Counted from the first letter of the stretch, positions 18,265-27,883 are shown. The stretch is DNA of 64,000 bases from Denitrificimonas caeni DSM 24390 (GCF_000421765.1 NZ_ATXQ01000009.1:54562-118561); one strand, 5' to 3'. The notes: generated by a model from the letters alone, not told the origin. Made by a program: numbers and translations.

Positions 18265-18363
18265 GTACTTCGGGGTAAGTGTTCATCCGTCGATGAACCC
18301 ATCCAGGGTTCAACTCCGGCGCTCGCCATCCTTGGCTCGCTCACCACACTCACCCCGAAGTAC
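18265..18363 (-). repeat. Type B repeat, copy 1
   Basis: Bounded by a perfect 12-bp inverted repeat, GTACTTCGGGGT and ACCCCGAAGTAC. The inside contains GATGAACCCATCCAGGGTTC and, on the minus strand, the GGATGGCG core seen in type A. Confidence 0.8.
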
Positions 18364-18479
18364 TCATTGACCATGTGTAGTGTTCGCACTATTGCAGTTT
18401 CAGTCCGCTGCACATAACGAACTATTTGCTTTAAAAGCGTCATGCGCCAAACTTGCAGGCAACACCGCGGTTCAATGAG

Positions 18480-18580
18480 TACCTAGTGGGTGTCGCGACG
18501 AGCGAGTCATGGATGACGAAGCGCCCGAATCGAGGCAGGATGCCTCGTTGAGGGAATAGCGATACCCACTAGGGACGGCA
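18480..18580 (+). repeat. Type A repeat, copy 2
   Basis: Arms CCTAGTGGGTGTCGC (18482-18496) and GCGATACCCACTAGG (18559-18573) are complementary at 14 of 15 positions. The core contains CATGGATGACGAAGCGCCCG. Confidence 0.78.
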
Positions 18581-18643
18581 TGCGCATAGCGTCTCTGCTA
18601 CTTTACTTTTTGCTAGAGCTGACACATAAGTTTTGTACATGTC

Positions 18644-18743
18644 GTACTTCGGGGCAGGTGTTTATCCGTCGATGAACCCATCCAGGGTTCAACTCCGGCG
18701 CTACGCCATCCATGGCTCGCTCATCACACCAACCCCGAAGTAC
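18644..18743 (-). repeat. Type B repeat, copy 2
   Basis: Bounded by GTACTTCGGGG and CCCCGAAGTAC. Nearly identical to copy 1 internally, including GATGAACCCATCCAGGGTTC and AACTCCGGCGCT. Confidence 0.8.
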
Positions 18744-18873
18744 TCGTTGATCATTTTTACTGTTGGCACTATTGCAGTTTAATCAAAGCAAGTAAAAGCA
18801 GGCTCCTGCATGTCTGGCTTGTACTTTTGGAGGCGTACTTAAAAAACCGCCAACAACATCATTGATCAATAAG

Positions 18874-18975
18874 TGCCTTGTTCGTGCTGCGACCAGCGCA
18901 GCCATGGATGGCGCAGCGCCCGAATCGGGCCAGGATGATCCGTTGAGGGAAAAGCAGGATGAACAAGGTACGGCA
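18874..18975 (+). repeat. Type A repeat, copy 3
   Basis: Arms CCTTGTTCGTGCTGC (18876-18890) and GCAGGATGAACAAGG (18954-18968) pair at 13 of 15 positions. The core is GCCATGGATGGCGCAGCGCC. No type B element follows it. Confidence 0.78.
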
Positions 18976-19087
18976 TGCGCCTATATAAATTGTTTTTAAA
19001 CGAGCGCGATCTTAGGCAAGCTACTCCTACTTACCAATGACTGCTCTGCTATGCTCCTAGTTATCCAATATCCGCAGAGGCGTTCTC

Positions 19088-19822
19088 ATGGCTCGTTTAC
19101 AAGATAAAGTTATTATCATCACCGGCGCAGCACAAGGTATGGGCGCAACCCATGCACGTATGTGCATCGAGGCCGGCGCCAAGGTTGTGTTAACCGATAT
19201 CAACACCGAAAAAGGCCAAGCCCTCGCCGCAGAGTTAGGTAACCAAGCGTTATTTATCCAACACAACGTCACCAGCGAAGACGATTGGACGCAAGTGATT
19301 GCCGCCACGCAAGCGTATTTCGGCACAATCAATGTGCTCGTTAATAACGCCGGGATTACTCAATCCAAATCGATCCTAGAAACATCTTTAGATGATTACC
19401 GCCGTATTCTTGAGATCAACCAAGTCTCAGTGTTTTTAGGCATGAAGGCGGTCATCCCATCGATGCAAGCCAGTAAGCAAGGTTCAATTATTAACATTTC
19501 ATCAATTAACGGTTTGGTCGGTGGTGCGATTGGCTATACCGATTCTAAATTTGCTGTACGTGGGATGACTAAAGCGGCTGCTTTAGAGTGCGCACCTTTT
19601 GGTATTCGCGTGAACTCTGTGCACCCAGGTGTGATTGCTACACCCATGATTATGCAAGGCGACACTAAGGCGGCGGTGGAAGCTTTTGCTAAAAGCATTC
19701 CGCTGAGACGTGTGGCGCAACCGGAAGAAGTCAGCCGTCTCGTGCTCTACTTAGCGTCGGATGACTCCAGCTACTCGACAGGCTCAGAGTTTATTGTCGA
19801 TGGCGGTTTAACCGCGCAATAA
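19088..19822 (+). CDS. SDR-family NAD(P)-dependent oxidoreductase
   Basis: A 244-residue classical short-chain dehydrogenase. The cofactor motif TGxxxGxG appears as TGAAQGMG, with NNAG at about residues 84-87 and the catalytic Ser (NISSING), Tyr and Lys in YTDSK. Asp at DINTEK after strand 2 favours NAD over NADP. The C-terminus matches the hydroxysteroid/glucose dehydrogenase-type SDRs, but the substrate cannot be told. Ribosome binding site is AGAGG upstream of ATG 19088. It stands alone, downstream of the repeat array. Confidence 0.85.
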   Translation: MARLQDKVIIITGAAQGMGATHARMCIEAGAKVVLTDINTEKGQALAAELGNQALFIQHNVTSEDDWTQVIAATQAYFGTINVLVNNAGITQSKSILETSLDDYRRILEINQVSVFLGMKAVIPSMQASKQGSIINISSINGLVGGAIGYTDSKFAVRGMTKAAALECAPFGIRVNSVHPGVIATPMIMQGDTKAAVEAFAKSIPLRRVAQPEEVSRLVLYLASDDSSYSTGSEFIVDGGLTAQ

Positions 19823-19922
19823 GCCAATCATTGGGCGATGACTTGCGGTATCGCCAATTACTCGGCTGCACTCAAGCGACTAGCATGGCAATTCTGACGC
19901 GCAGTCTGTTGCAATGCTTAAG

Positions 19923-20138
19923 CTACAACCAACCTTGACGCCAGTGTTCGGTGTTTTTTAAGTCCTGCCAATCAATCGCTGCTTGACGATTAGAGATCAC
20001 CGCCTCCAGCAAGCAATGGATAACATTGCCCTCTTCATCAAACTCCATTTCGGTGACCAAGAAGTGTTTTTCTTTATTGACTGGATGCACCGCCGTCCAC
20101 TTACTGTGCAGTAGTTTTTTAGGGTTAATTTGATTCAC
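19923..20138 (-). CDS. TIGR02450 family small protein
   Basis: A 71-residue protein beginning MNQINPKKLLHSKWTAV and ending in a Trp-rich NTEHWRQGWL. This is the TIGR02450 (tryptophan-rich small protein) pattern. The family often lies near photolyase or cryptochrome genes, as here (photolyase gene 0.6 kb away). It has the AGGAG ribosome binding site on the minus strand. No function is known. Confidence 0.8.
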   Translation of the reverse strand: MNQINPKKLLHSKWTAVHPVNKEKHFLVTEMEFDEEGNVIHCLLEAVISNRQAAIDWQDLKNTEHWRQGWL

Positions 20139-20278
20139 AGCACGCTCCTCACACCATTATTTATAAACTGTCCAATACCCTACAGCAGCCGCAACATAAA
20201 ACTGCCTTGCAGCAACACCTGCAATCGAGCTTAGGTTTTTGCTAAGCTGGCCGCTGTTAGAACCACTCTCTGCAATCA

Positions 20279-20707
20279 ATGACAGATAAGGTTGATGCCG
20301 TGCCAATCATTCTTCCCTCAACAGAAAGCATGACTGTAGAATTTAAAAGCGATCGCAACGGCTACCCTGATCGCGAACTGATTGAAGCTTTGACCTGTCT
20401 CGCCAATACACAAGGTGGAGAACTGTGGCTTGGGGTCGAAGACGATGGCAGCGCCAGTGGTTTACATCCCCGTCACCAAGATAGTGTCCAGCTCACTCAG
20501 TTGGTTGCCGACAACACCTCGCCTGCTTTGCGAGTCACCATCAAACATCATCAGATCAACAACGTCACTGTCGCGCAAATCCTTGTGCCTGAAGCTAAAC
20601 GCTTAGTCGCCACCAAGGAAGGCGCCTATTTACGCCGTCGCCTCAAACACGATGACACCCCGGAGTGCATTCACATTCCCTCGAGCGATGAACCGCTACC
20701 TCGTTAA
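20279..20707 (+). CDS. Stand-alone AlbA_2 (Schlafen-type) domain protein
   Basis: A 142-residue protein made of one AlbA_2 domain. The family pattern is clear: ESMTVEFKSD (residues 17-26), ELIEALTCLANTQGGELWLGVEDDG and a C-terminal GAYLRRRLKHDD. Most bacterial AlbA_2 proteins are 400-500 residues, with a GHKL-like ATPase or helix-turn-helix part after this domain. Here the frame ends soon after the domain, with no related sequence following, so it is either a naturally minimal version or an old truncation. DNA/RNA binding is inferred from the family. Confidence 0.75.
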   Translation: MTDKVDAVPIILPSTESMTVEFKSDRNGYPDRELIEALTCLANTQGGELWLGVEDDGSASGLHPRHQDSVQLTQLVADNTSPALRVTIKHHQINNVTVAQILVPEAKRLVATKEGAYLRRRLKHDDTPECIHIPSSDEPLPR

Positions 20708-20715
20708 CTGGCCAT

Positions 20716-22311
20716 TTACAGTTGTTCAATGGCGTTTAAATACAGCTCTGCTCGAGTCAAAATAGCCTGCTGTTGCTCAGCGGTCTTTTTCTGCCAATTG
20801 GCGTACACCATGGCATTCCTTGGGTTATTACCCAGCAGCTGTTGCTGTTGATGAATAAAGCGCCAATACAGCGAATTGAGTGGGCAAGCATCCGCTTCAG
20901 TGGTTTTCGCCACTTGGTAGTGACAAGAACCACAATAGTCACTCATCTTTTTCACATAATTACCGCTGGCAGCATAGGCTTTTGAGCCAACAATACCGCC
21001 GTCAGCAAACTGGCTCATACCGCGCGTATTGGGCATCTCTACCCACTCTAGCGCATCGATATATACACCTAAATACCAAGCATCAACCTCATCAGGATCA
21101 ATTCCAGCCAGTAAGCAAAAATTACCGGTAATCATTAAACGCTGAATATGATGGGCGTAGGCATAGTCCAAGGATTGCTCAATGGCATGCTTCATACAGT
21201 TCATTTGGGTTGTGCCTGTCCAGAACCATGAAGGCAGCGAGCGCGTTGCCGACAAAGCGTTGCGGCTTGCGTATTCCGGCATATTGGCCCAATAAATCCC
21301 GCGGACAAACTCACGCCAACCGAGAATCTGTCGAATAAAGCCTTCTACCTGAACCAGATTAATCTGTGGCTCGGCGCTGAGTAATTGCTGTTGTTGCGCG
21401 CGGTAATGCGCGATGACCTTATCCACCACTAATTTAGGGCTGATGATTTTACTGTTGAGCGCAAAGGATAGACGCGAATGGTACAAACTCCACTGATTGT
21501 CACCTTCCAGCTGGTTGAGCTGACAGGTCATCGCATCTTGAAACTGACCAAAGCGTGGCAAGCCATAACGGCAAAAATAATCCAGCAACTCTTTGGCTTG
21601 CTGGCGATTCACCGGCCAGAGCAAAGATGTCGCAGCACGACCCATGGTTTTGATCTGATGCCGCTCAAGACGCGCGAGAATCTCGCTGACATCATTGCTA
21701 AACAGCAACGGCTGCGGCACGCAGGCTAAGTCACTGGCTTTTAGTTTATTACGATTATCAGCATCGTAATTCCACTGCCCGCCTTCTGGGTTGCCTTCAG
21801 CGTCCATGAGGATATGCAGGTTTTTACGCATCTTGCGATAAAACGCTTCCATACGATGTGGTTTGCCGGCGCTGAAGTTTTTGTGCAGCTCTTGCTCAGT
21901 TAAATAAAAATGCTCAGTACTGTAGCTCTGGCTATGAATGCTGAGCTGAGCAGTAAAGTCAGCCAGCTGTTGACGCAAACGGTATTCGTCCGGCAGTTGG
22001 TACTCAAACTGCTGAATCTGATGCTGTGCAATAAAATGCTCAAGCAGGCTCGGTAAGTCTACAAAGCTTTGCGTGTCATCTAAGGTCAAATGCACAACAT
22101 TAAAATCTGCATTGTTCAGCGCTTGCGCAAACTGCTGCATCGCAGCAAAAAAAGCACAGATTTTTTGTACATGGTGTACAACGTAATTGGTTTCTTGCTG
22201 TAATTCGGCAATTAAATACAGCGTGTCAGGATCTTTATCTTTGAACCAAGAGTGGCTGGCATTGAGTTGATCACCAAGAATCAAACGTAAGCGCTGATAG
22301 CTTTTAGTCAT
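20716..22311 (-). CDS. FeS-type photolyase/cryptochrome (FeS-BCP, CryB/PhrB-like)
   Basis: A 531-residue flavoprotein of the prokaryotic (6-4) photolyase/FeS-BCP family, which is COG3046. The N-terminal Rossmann part begins [16 protein letters not shown]. The C-terminal FAD-binding domain contains [10 protein letters not shown], the family segment [18 protein letters not shown] and cysteines in [16 protein letters not shown] and DACPLN that would bind the 4Fe-4S cluster. It probably repairs (6-4) photoproducts or senses blue light. Its start overlaps the stop of the DUF2256 gene by 8 bp, so the two form an operon. Confidence 0.9.
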   Translation of the reverse strand: MTKSYQRLRLILGDQLNASHSWFKDKDPDTLYLIAELQQETNYVVHHVQKICAFFAAMQQFAQALNNADFNVVHLTLDDTQSFVDLPSLLEHFIAQHQIQQFEYQLPDEYRLRQQLADFTAQLSIHSQSYSTEHFYLTEQELHKNFSAGKPHRMEAFYRKMRKNLHILMDAEGNPEGGQWNYDADNRNKLKASDLACVPQPLLFSNDVSEILARLERHQIKTMGRAATSLLWPVNRQQAKELLDYFCRYGLPRFGQFQDAMTCQLNQLEGDNQWSLYHSRLSFALNSKIISPKLVVDKVIAHYRAQQQQLLSAEPQINLVQVEGFIRQILGWREFVRGIYWANMPEYASRNALSATRSLPSWFWTGTTQMNCMKHAIEQSLDYAYAHHIQRLMITGNFCLLAGIDPDEVDAWYLGVYIDALEWVEMPNTRGMSQFADGGIVGSKAYAASGNYVKKMSDYCGSCHYQVAKTTEADACPLNSLYWRFIHQQQQLLGNNPRNAMVYANWQKKTAEQQQAILTRAELYLNAIEQL

Positions 22312-22456
22312 GCTGCATACCTAATAATGAGCGCTGTCCTGCACAGCGTTTAGAACAATACTTAACCTCGGGCCATGCTTTTTCCCACTTTTTGCGCCAG
22401 GTAAAAGAGCGCAGACAAACAGGACAGGTCTTTTCCGGCAAATGGGCTTTTTTCAT
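22304..22456 (-). CDS. DUF2256 small zinc-ribbon-like protein (50 aa)
   Basis: A 50-residue protein, [20 protein letters not shown] at the N-terminus, with CxxC and a second pair in YCSKRC, and the WRKKWEKAW segment characteristic of DUF2256. The four cysteines probably bind zinc. Its stop lies inside the photolyase start (ATGACTAA overlap), so translation is coupled. DUF2256 genes repeatedly neighbour photolyase/cryptochrome genes; the function is unknown. Confidence 0.85.
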   Translation of the reverse strand: MKKAHLPEKTCPVCLRSFTWRKKWEKAWPEVKYCSKRCAGQRSLLGMQHD

Positions 22457-22632
22457 GGTCTGATCTAACAGTTAAACGGTACAAACAGCCAAATAAAGGT
22501 CAACAACTGCGCAAATACTTATACACACAGCCATCATGCATAGATTTATTCTTGTACGCTAGATATTTTTGTATAACTATTATCAAGCAAATAGATAAAG
22601 TTCTGCAGACCGCAGGACGAGGAGTCCAACCC
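22457..22632. promoter_or_regulatory. Divergent control region between DUF2256-photolyase and blc
   Basis: This 176-bp AT-rich region must hold two outward promoters. TTGTAC occurs on the plus strand at 22552-22557, followed 14 bp on by TATAAC, and on the minus strand as TTTGTAC at 22485-22479. The pair could be operator halves, but no known consensus is matched securely. Confidence 0.35.
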
Positions 22633-23202
22633 ATGCGCTATTTTCTTATCGGTTTTATCCTGCTGTTATCTGGCTGCGTCTCGATTCCTGAAGGCATTGA
22701 GCCAGTTAAAAACTTTCAGGCAGAGCGTTATCTCGGTACTTGGTACGAAATTGCACGCCTTGACCATTCTTTTGAGCGTGGCATGCAGCAGGTGACTGCA
22801 GAATACAGCCTGCGTGACGATGGCGGCATCAAGGTTATCAACCGTGGCTTTAAAGAAGCCGAACAAGAATGGGCAGAAGCCGAAGGTAAAGCCTATTTTG
22901 TTGAAAACCAGCACACTGCTTATTTAAAAGTATCGTTCTTTGGCCCTTTCTATGCCGCCTATATTATTTTTGATTTAGACGAAAACTATCAGTACTCGCT
23001 GATTACCAGCAGCAACAAATCCTATTTGTGGTTACTCGCAAGAACCCCACAGATTGATGCAGCACAACAACAGCGTCTGCTCAAACGCATCACAGAGCTG
23101 GGATTTGCTCGCGACCAACTGATTTTTGTTGAGCATGCAGAGCAGGCCGAGAGCAGCGTTAAAAACTCAAGCCATAGTGCTCAAGCAGTAAGACAAAAGT
23201 AG
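22633..23202 (+). CDS. blc: Outer-membrane lipocalin Blc
   Basis: A 189-residue bacterial lipocalin. The lipoprotein signal ends in LLLSGC (lipidated Cys at residue 15). The lipocalin motif GTWYEIARLDHSFERG follows and a TSSNKSYLWLLARTP segment is the second conserved region. Blc binds lysophospholipids or fatty acids at the outer membrane and is often induced by envelope or membrane stress. The start at 22633 follows a good GAGGAG site; the frame upstream is open but lacks a signal sequence. It diverges from the photolyase operon. Confidence 0.9.
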   Translation: MRYFLIGFILLLSGCVSIPEGIEPVKNFQAERYLGTWYEIARLDHSFERGMQQVTAEYSLRDDGGIKVINRGFKEAEQEWAEAEGKAYFVENQHTAYLKVSFFGPFYAAYIIFDLDENYQYSLITSSNKSYLWLLARTPQIDAAQQQRLLKRITELGFARDQLIFVEHAEQAESSVKNSSHSAQAVRQK

Positions 23203-23315
23203 AGCTGCGCACAGTCAAACAATTGCAGATGAAGCGGCACGCTAATTACTGTTAGAATAGATGCATTCATTTGTGATGTGTCGCTTCTTTAGCATGCAGA
23301 ATTGCCGAGCTGTAG

Positions 23316-23996
<681 letters not shown>

Positions 23997-24069
23997 GAAC
24001 ATCTGTGTCAGTTAGTTAAGCCTATAGCTTTATTTGTTATGGGTTATTTTTTAAACTGTATTTGTTTAT

Positions 24070-24094
24070 GCGCCACTTACGGCGCTGTTTTTTT
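24070..24094 (+). terminator. Terminator between gmk and rpoZ
   Basis: A short GCGCC/GGCGC stem with loop ACTTAC followed by TGTTTTTTT. It probably reduces read-through from gmk into rpoZ. Confidence 0.7.
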
Positions 24095-24108
24095 CTGTGA
24101 GGAATACC

Positions 24109-24375
24109 ATGGCTCGCGTTACTGTTGAAGATTGCCTAGAAAACGTTGAAAACCGTTTTGCTTTAGTTATGCTGGCCACCAAGCGTTCGCGTCAATTAGC
24201 GACCGGTGGTAAAGAGCCTAAAGTGCCTGTGGAAAATGATAAGCCGACTGTTCTGGCCTTACGGGAAATTGCCGCTGGTCTAGTCTCAGATACAACGATT
24301 GCGGCAGAAGAAGCGATCAGTGTTGAAGAACCTTTATTTGCAGCTTTTGACGACAACGCCAACGACGCTCGCTAA
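24109..24375 (+). CDS. rpoZ: RNA polymerase omega subunit
   Basis: An 88-residue omega subunit. The conserved N-terminus [20 protein letters not shown] and ATKRSRQL are diagnostic. Omega helps beta-prime folding and, with DksA, forms ppGpp binding site 1; the ppGpp enzyme SpoT is encoded next. Start at 24109 follows GAGGAA. Confidence 0.97.
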   Translation: MARVTVEDCLENVENRFALVMLATKRSRQLATGGKEPKVPVENDKPTVLALREIAAGLVSDTTIAAEEAISVEEPLFAAFDDNANDAR

Positions 24376-24433
24376 TGGGTTTGCAGGTCGCTTGCTGCAC
24401 GAAGAAGGATCAATTGCTATTAGGGGGTGAGCG

Positions 24434-26545
24434 ATGCCTGCTTTAGATCGCCTATCTGGGCAATTATCAACATATCTGAGCAGCGACCAGGTCAATGCGG
24501 TGCGCCGTGCGTATTATTACGCCGAGCAAGCCCACGATGGTCAATTGCGTAGTAGCGGTGAGCATTATGTGACTCACCCGCTGGCGGTAGCCACCATCTT
24601 GGCAGACATGCACATGGACCATCAAAGCTTGATGGCGGCCATGTTGCACGATGTCATTGAAGATACCGGTATTCCCAAAGAAGCTCTCGTCGCACAATTT
24701 GGTGACAGCGTTGCCGAATTGGTCGACGGAGTCAGCAAGCTAACGCAAATGAAGTTCGGCACCAAAGCCGAAGCGCAAGCAGAAAACTTCCAAAAAATGG
24801 CCATGGCCATGGCTCGCGATATTCGCGTGATTTTGGTGAAGTTGGCCGACCGCTTACACAACATGCGCACCCTCGGCGCGCTGAATGCAGAAAAACGCCG
24901 TCGCATTGCCAAAGAAACCCTAGAGATTTATGCACCCATCGCCAATCGCTTGGGGATGAATCGCATTTATGCTGAGTTCGAAGACCTTGGCTTTAAAGCC
25001 ATGTACCCGATGCGTGCTGCACGCATCCAGTCTGCGGTTAAAAACTCACGGGGCAATCGCAAAGAAATCGTGCAAAAGATCCAAGAATCCATCGCTCATT
25101 GTTTAGAGCGCGAAGGATTACCTGGGGAAGTCAGCGGCCGCGAAAAACACCTGTACAGCATTTATCAAAAGATGCGTGGCAAGCGCAAAGCGTTCGCCGA
25201 GATCATGGATGTCTACGCGTTTCGCATCGTCGTCGATAAAGTCGACACCTGCTACCGCGTATTGGGCGCTGTGCATAATCTCTACAAGCCTTTTCCTGGC
25301 CGTTTTAAAGACTACATTGCGATTCCCAAAGCCAATGGTTACCAATCCCTGCACACCACTTTGTTTGGTATGCACGGTGTGCCGATTGAGATTCAAATCC
25401 GCACCAAAGAAATGGAAGAACTGGCCAATAACGGCATTGCTGCGCATTGGTTGTACAAAACCGAAGAAGATGGCCGTCGCAATAACCACGCGCGCGCGCG
25501 TCAATGGGTTAAAGGCTTATTAGAGTTGCAGCAAAACGCCGGTAACTCGCTGGAATTTATTGAAAACGTAAAAATCGATTTATTCCCTGATGAAGTCTAT
25601 GTGTTCACCCCCAAAGGCCGCATCATGGAGCTACCAAAAGGCTCAACGCCGGTCGACTTTGCCTATGCCGTGCACACGGATGTGGGCAATACCTGCATTG
25701 CTTGCCGAGTGAATCGACGCCTTGCGCCGCTTTCGCAAGCACTGGAAAGTGGCGCCACGGTTGAAATCATTAGCGCGCCCAATACCCAGCCTAATCCCAA
25801 TTGGCTGAATTTTGTCGTCACCGGTAAAGCACGCACCCATATTCGCCATGCTTTGAAACAACAACGCCGTGAAGAGTCGGTCAGTTTAGGCGCGCGCTTA
25901 CTGAGCAAGGCTTTGGATAATCTTGGCGTACGCTATGAAGATATTTCTGAAGCGCGTTTACAAGCGCTACTCAAAGAAAACCATCAAGACGAGCGCGATG
26001 ATTTACTTGAAGAAATTGGTCTAGGTAACCGTACCGCTCACGTGATTGCCCGACGCTTATTGTCGACCGAAGAATCAGCCGCCAATCCATTGGCCACTGA
26101 CGGTCCACTGGTGATTCGCGGCACCGAAGGTTTGGTCCTCAACTATGCGCGCTGTTGCACACCAATTCCTGGCGACTTAATTGTCGGCCATTTATCTGCC
26201 GGTAAAGGCATGGTGGTGCACCGTGACAGTTGTAAAAATATCAGTGAATTGCGCAACAACCCTGAAAAATGCATCCCGCTGACCTGGGCCAAAGACATTG
26301 ATAGCGAATTCAATGTTGAACTGCGCATTGAGTTGGCCCATCAGCGTGGGCTAATCGCCCTACTGGCTGGCACCATCAGTGAAGCCGATGCCAACATTGA
26401 TAAGATCAATGTTGATGAGCGTGACGGCCGCATTAGCGTCATTCAACTGGGTATTAGCGTGCGTGATCGCGTGCATTTAGCCCGAATTATTCGTAAGTTA
26501 CGCGGCCTTGCTGGTGTCTCTCGTATTACCCGCATGCGCGCTTAA
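24434..26545 (+). CDS. spoT: Bifunctional (p)ppGpp synthetase/hydrolase SpoT
   Basis: A 703-residue RSH protein. The HD hydrolase domain has HYVTHPLAVATIL and the HDVIEDTG motif (about residues 45-80), so hydrolase activity is expected. The synthetase domain (about 240-350) has GYQSLHTT. A TGS domain (about 385-445, ELPKGSTPVDFAYAVHTDVG) and a C-terminal ACT domain (about 630-703, with INVDERDGR) follow. Order gmk-rpoZ-spoT-ridA is the standard gammaproteobacterial one. Confidence 0.96.
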   Translation: MPALDRLSGQLSTYLSSDQVNAVRRAYYYAEQAHDGQLRSSGEHYVTHPLAVATILADMHMDHQSLMAAMLHDVIEDTGIPKEALVAQFGDSVAELVDGVSKLTQMKFGTKAEAQAENFQKMAMAMARDIRVILVKLADRLHNMRTLGALNAEKRRRIAKETLEIYAPIANRLGMNRIYAEFEDLGFKAMYPMRAARIQSAVKNSRGNRKEIVQKIQESIAHCLEREGLPGEVSGREKHLYSIYQKMRGKRKAFAEIMDVYAFRIVVDKVDTCYRVLGAVHNLYKPFPGRFKDYIAIPKANGYQSLHTTLFGMHGVPIEIQIRTKEMEELANNGIAAHWLYKTEEDGRRNNHARARQWVKGLLELQQNAGNSLEFIENVKIDLFPDEVYVFTPKGRIMELPKGSTPVDFAYAVHTDVGNTCIACRVNRRLAPLSQALESGATVEIISAPNTQPNPNWLNFVVTGKARTHIRHALKQQRREESVSLGARLLSKALDNLGVRYEDISEARLQALLKENHQDERDDLLEEIGLGNRTAHVIARRLLSTEESAANPLATDGPLVIRGTEGLVLNYARCCTPIPGDLIVGHLSAGKGMVVHRDSCKNISELRNNPEKCIPLTWAKDIDSEFNVELRIELAHQRGLIALLAGTISEADANIDKINVDERDGRISVIQLGISVRDRVHLARIIRKLRGLAGVSRITRMRA

Positions 26546-26619
26546 CCCATTTTATAGCGTACGCCTTTGGGCTGCTGTGGTGGCCTGGCGTGCGGGCTTT
26601 CTAAATAACGGAGTACCTT

Positions 26620-27000
26620 ATGAGCAAGACCATTATCAGCACTGAAAACGCCCCTGCCGCGATTGGCACTTACTCACAAGCAGTACGTGTTGAAAACACT
26701 GTGTACCTGTCTGGGCAGATTCCGCTGAACCCGACCACCATGGAAATGGTTGAAGGCTTTGAACAGCAAACCGTACAAGTGTTTGAGAACTTAAAAGCAG
26801 TGGCTGAAGCGGCCGGTGGCTCATTAAATGACATCGTTAAGCTGAATATTTTTTTAACTGACTTGGACAACTTTGCCGCACTCAACGAAGTTATGGGCCG
26901 TTACTTTAGCGCGCCTTATCCTGCCCGCGCGGCGGTGGGTGTCGCTTCATTACCACGCAACTCTTGCGTGGAAATGGATGCGGTATTGTATTTAGGTTAA
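26620..27000 (+). CDS. ridA: RidA family enamine/imine deaminase
   Basis: A 126-residue RidA protein that hydrolyses reactive 2-aminoacrylate and related imines. Conserved segments: GTYSQAV near residue 17, YLSGQIPL, and the catalytic arginine in PARAAVGV with [11 protein letters not shown] at the end. Follows spoT as in most gammaproteobacteria; AACGGAG site precedes the start. Confidence 0.95.
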   Translation: MSKTIISTENAPAAIGTYSQAVRVENTVYLSGQIPLNPTTMEMVEGFEQQTVQVFENLKAVAEAAGGSLNDIVKLNIFLTDLDNFAALNEVMGRYFSAPYPARAAVGVASLPRNSCVEMDAVLYLG

Positions 27001-27022
27001 GCCTTGCTGCGCGCTGCAGCGT

Positions 27023-27883
27023 CTAATCTTGTAGGTTGGCCAGTTGCAGCGCATACCCTTCGCGAAAACTGCTGTATTGCGGCGTCCAACCTAAGGCGCG
27101 CGCCCGCGCATTACTGCAACGCTTGCTGCCCGCGCGGCGCTGCAACGCTAAGCCAGCCACACTGCTGACCTGTAACTGTTGCTGCAACCAAGTCACCACT
27201 TCGGCTAATTCCACCGGCGCATCATCCACACCAACATAGACTGACTCGACCGCTTGCCCTTGCGCATCAGCCAGCACCACAGTAGCAATCAAAGACGCCG
27301 CATCATCGGCATGAATACGGTTGGTGAAGTGATGCAAGTCTGGCGCGTGATAGCCATCGCGCACTTGGCGAATCAGCATATTACGATCAGGACCATAAAT
27401 ACCGCTTAAGCGCACCACCGTGGCCGGATAGCCGCTACTCAGCGCGTACTGCTCAGCGTCTAGCATAATCTGCCCTGACCAACGCTTAGGCTCAGTCGGC
27501 GATTGCTCATCAACCCAGCTGTCATCGCTCTGACCATAGACACTGGTGCTGGAAACAAAAATCACCCGCTTGGGTTGCTGCTGATTTTGCGCCAGCCAGC
27601 TGTACACATGCTGCTGACCTTGCACATAAGCCTGCTGATAGCCGGCCTCGGTCATACTCTGCGCCGCCATCACATAAACCACATAATCAATTGGCTGCTG
27701 CGGCCAGTCAGCTGGGCATTGTGGATCGCTTAGATCGGCGGCAATCGGCACAATAGCAGCAGGCAATTTGCTCGGATTACGGCGTAAACCATGCACTGTG
27801 CAACCTTGTTGATAAAGTAACAAAGCCACACGACTGCCAATATCACCGCAGCCGACCATCACCACTCGCAAGTCTTTGTGCAT
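27023..27883 (-). CDS. NAD(P)-dependent SDR-fold epimerase-like protein (YeeZ-like)
   Basis: A 286-residue extended/atypical SDR. The nucleotide-binding motif is VVMVGCGDIGSRVA at the N-terminus; FVSSTSVYGQ and VRLSGIYGPDRN are typical of the family. The usual YxxxK is not obvious, so catalysis is uncertain. ATG 27883 is chosen because GGAG stands 9 nt upstream; the frame opens 10 codons earlier without a good site. Convergent with ridA, divergent from oxyR. Confidence 0.8.
   Translation of the reverse strand: MHKDLRVVMVGCGDIGSRVALLLYQQGCTVHGLRRNPSKLPAAIVPIAADLSDPQCPADWPQQPIDYVVYVMAAQSMTEAGYQQAYVQGQQHVYSWLAQNQQQPKRVIFVSSTSVYGQSDDSWVDEQSPTEPKRWSGQIMLDAEQYALSSGYPATVVRLSGIYGPDRNMLIRQVRDGYHAPDLHHFTNRIHADDAASLIATVVLADAQGQAVESVYVGVDDAPVELAEVVTWLQQQLQVSSVAGLALQRRAGSKRCSNARARALGWTPQYSSFREGYALQLANLQD

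Larger units (their letters stand above)
17941..19087. repeat. Gene-free 1.1-kb array of palindromic intergenic repeats
   Basis: No credible gene is present; short frames here are products of the repeats. Two element types alternate. Type A (three copies: 18101-18202, 18480-18580, 18874-18975) and type B (two copies: 18265-18363, 18644-18743) lie in opposite orientation and share a core like GCCATGGATGGCG. The A-to-B unit recurs at about 380 bp. A further flank is shared between about 18011-18100 and 18790-18873. The 19000-19087 end is the ordinary leader of the SDR gene. Confidence 0.85.

Noticed and set aside
18086..18443. Two minus-strand frames of 75 and 95 codons
   Set aside because: They fall entirely in the repeat array, overlap each other and show no protein-like pattern.
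17990..18980. Possible CRISPR array or tandem coding repeats
   Set aside because: Repeats are 90-100 bp palindromes at 160-390 bp spacing in both orientations, without short identical direct repeats, and no cas genes are nearby.
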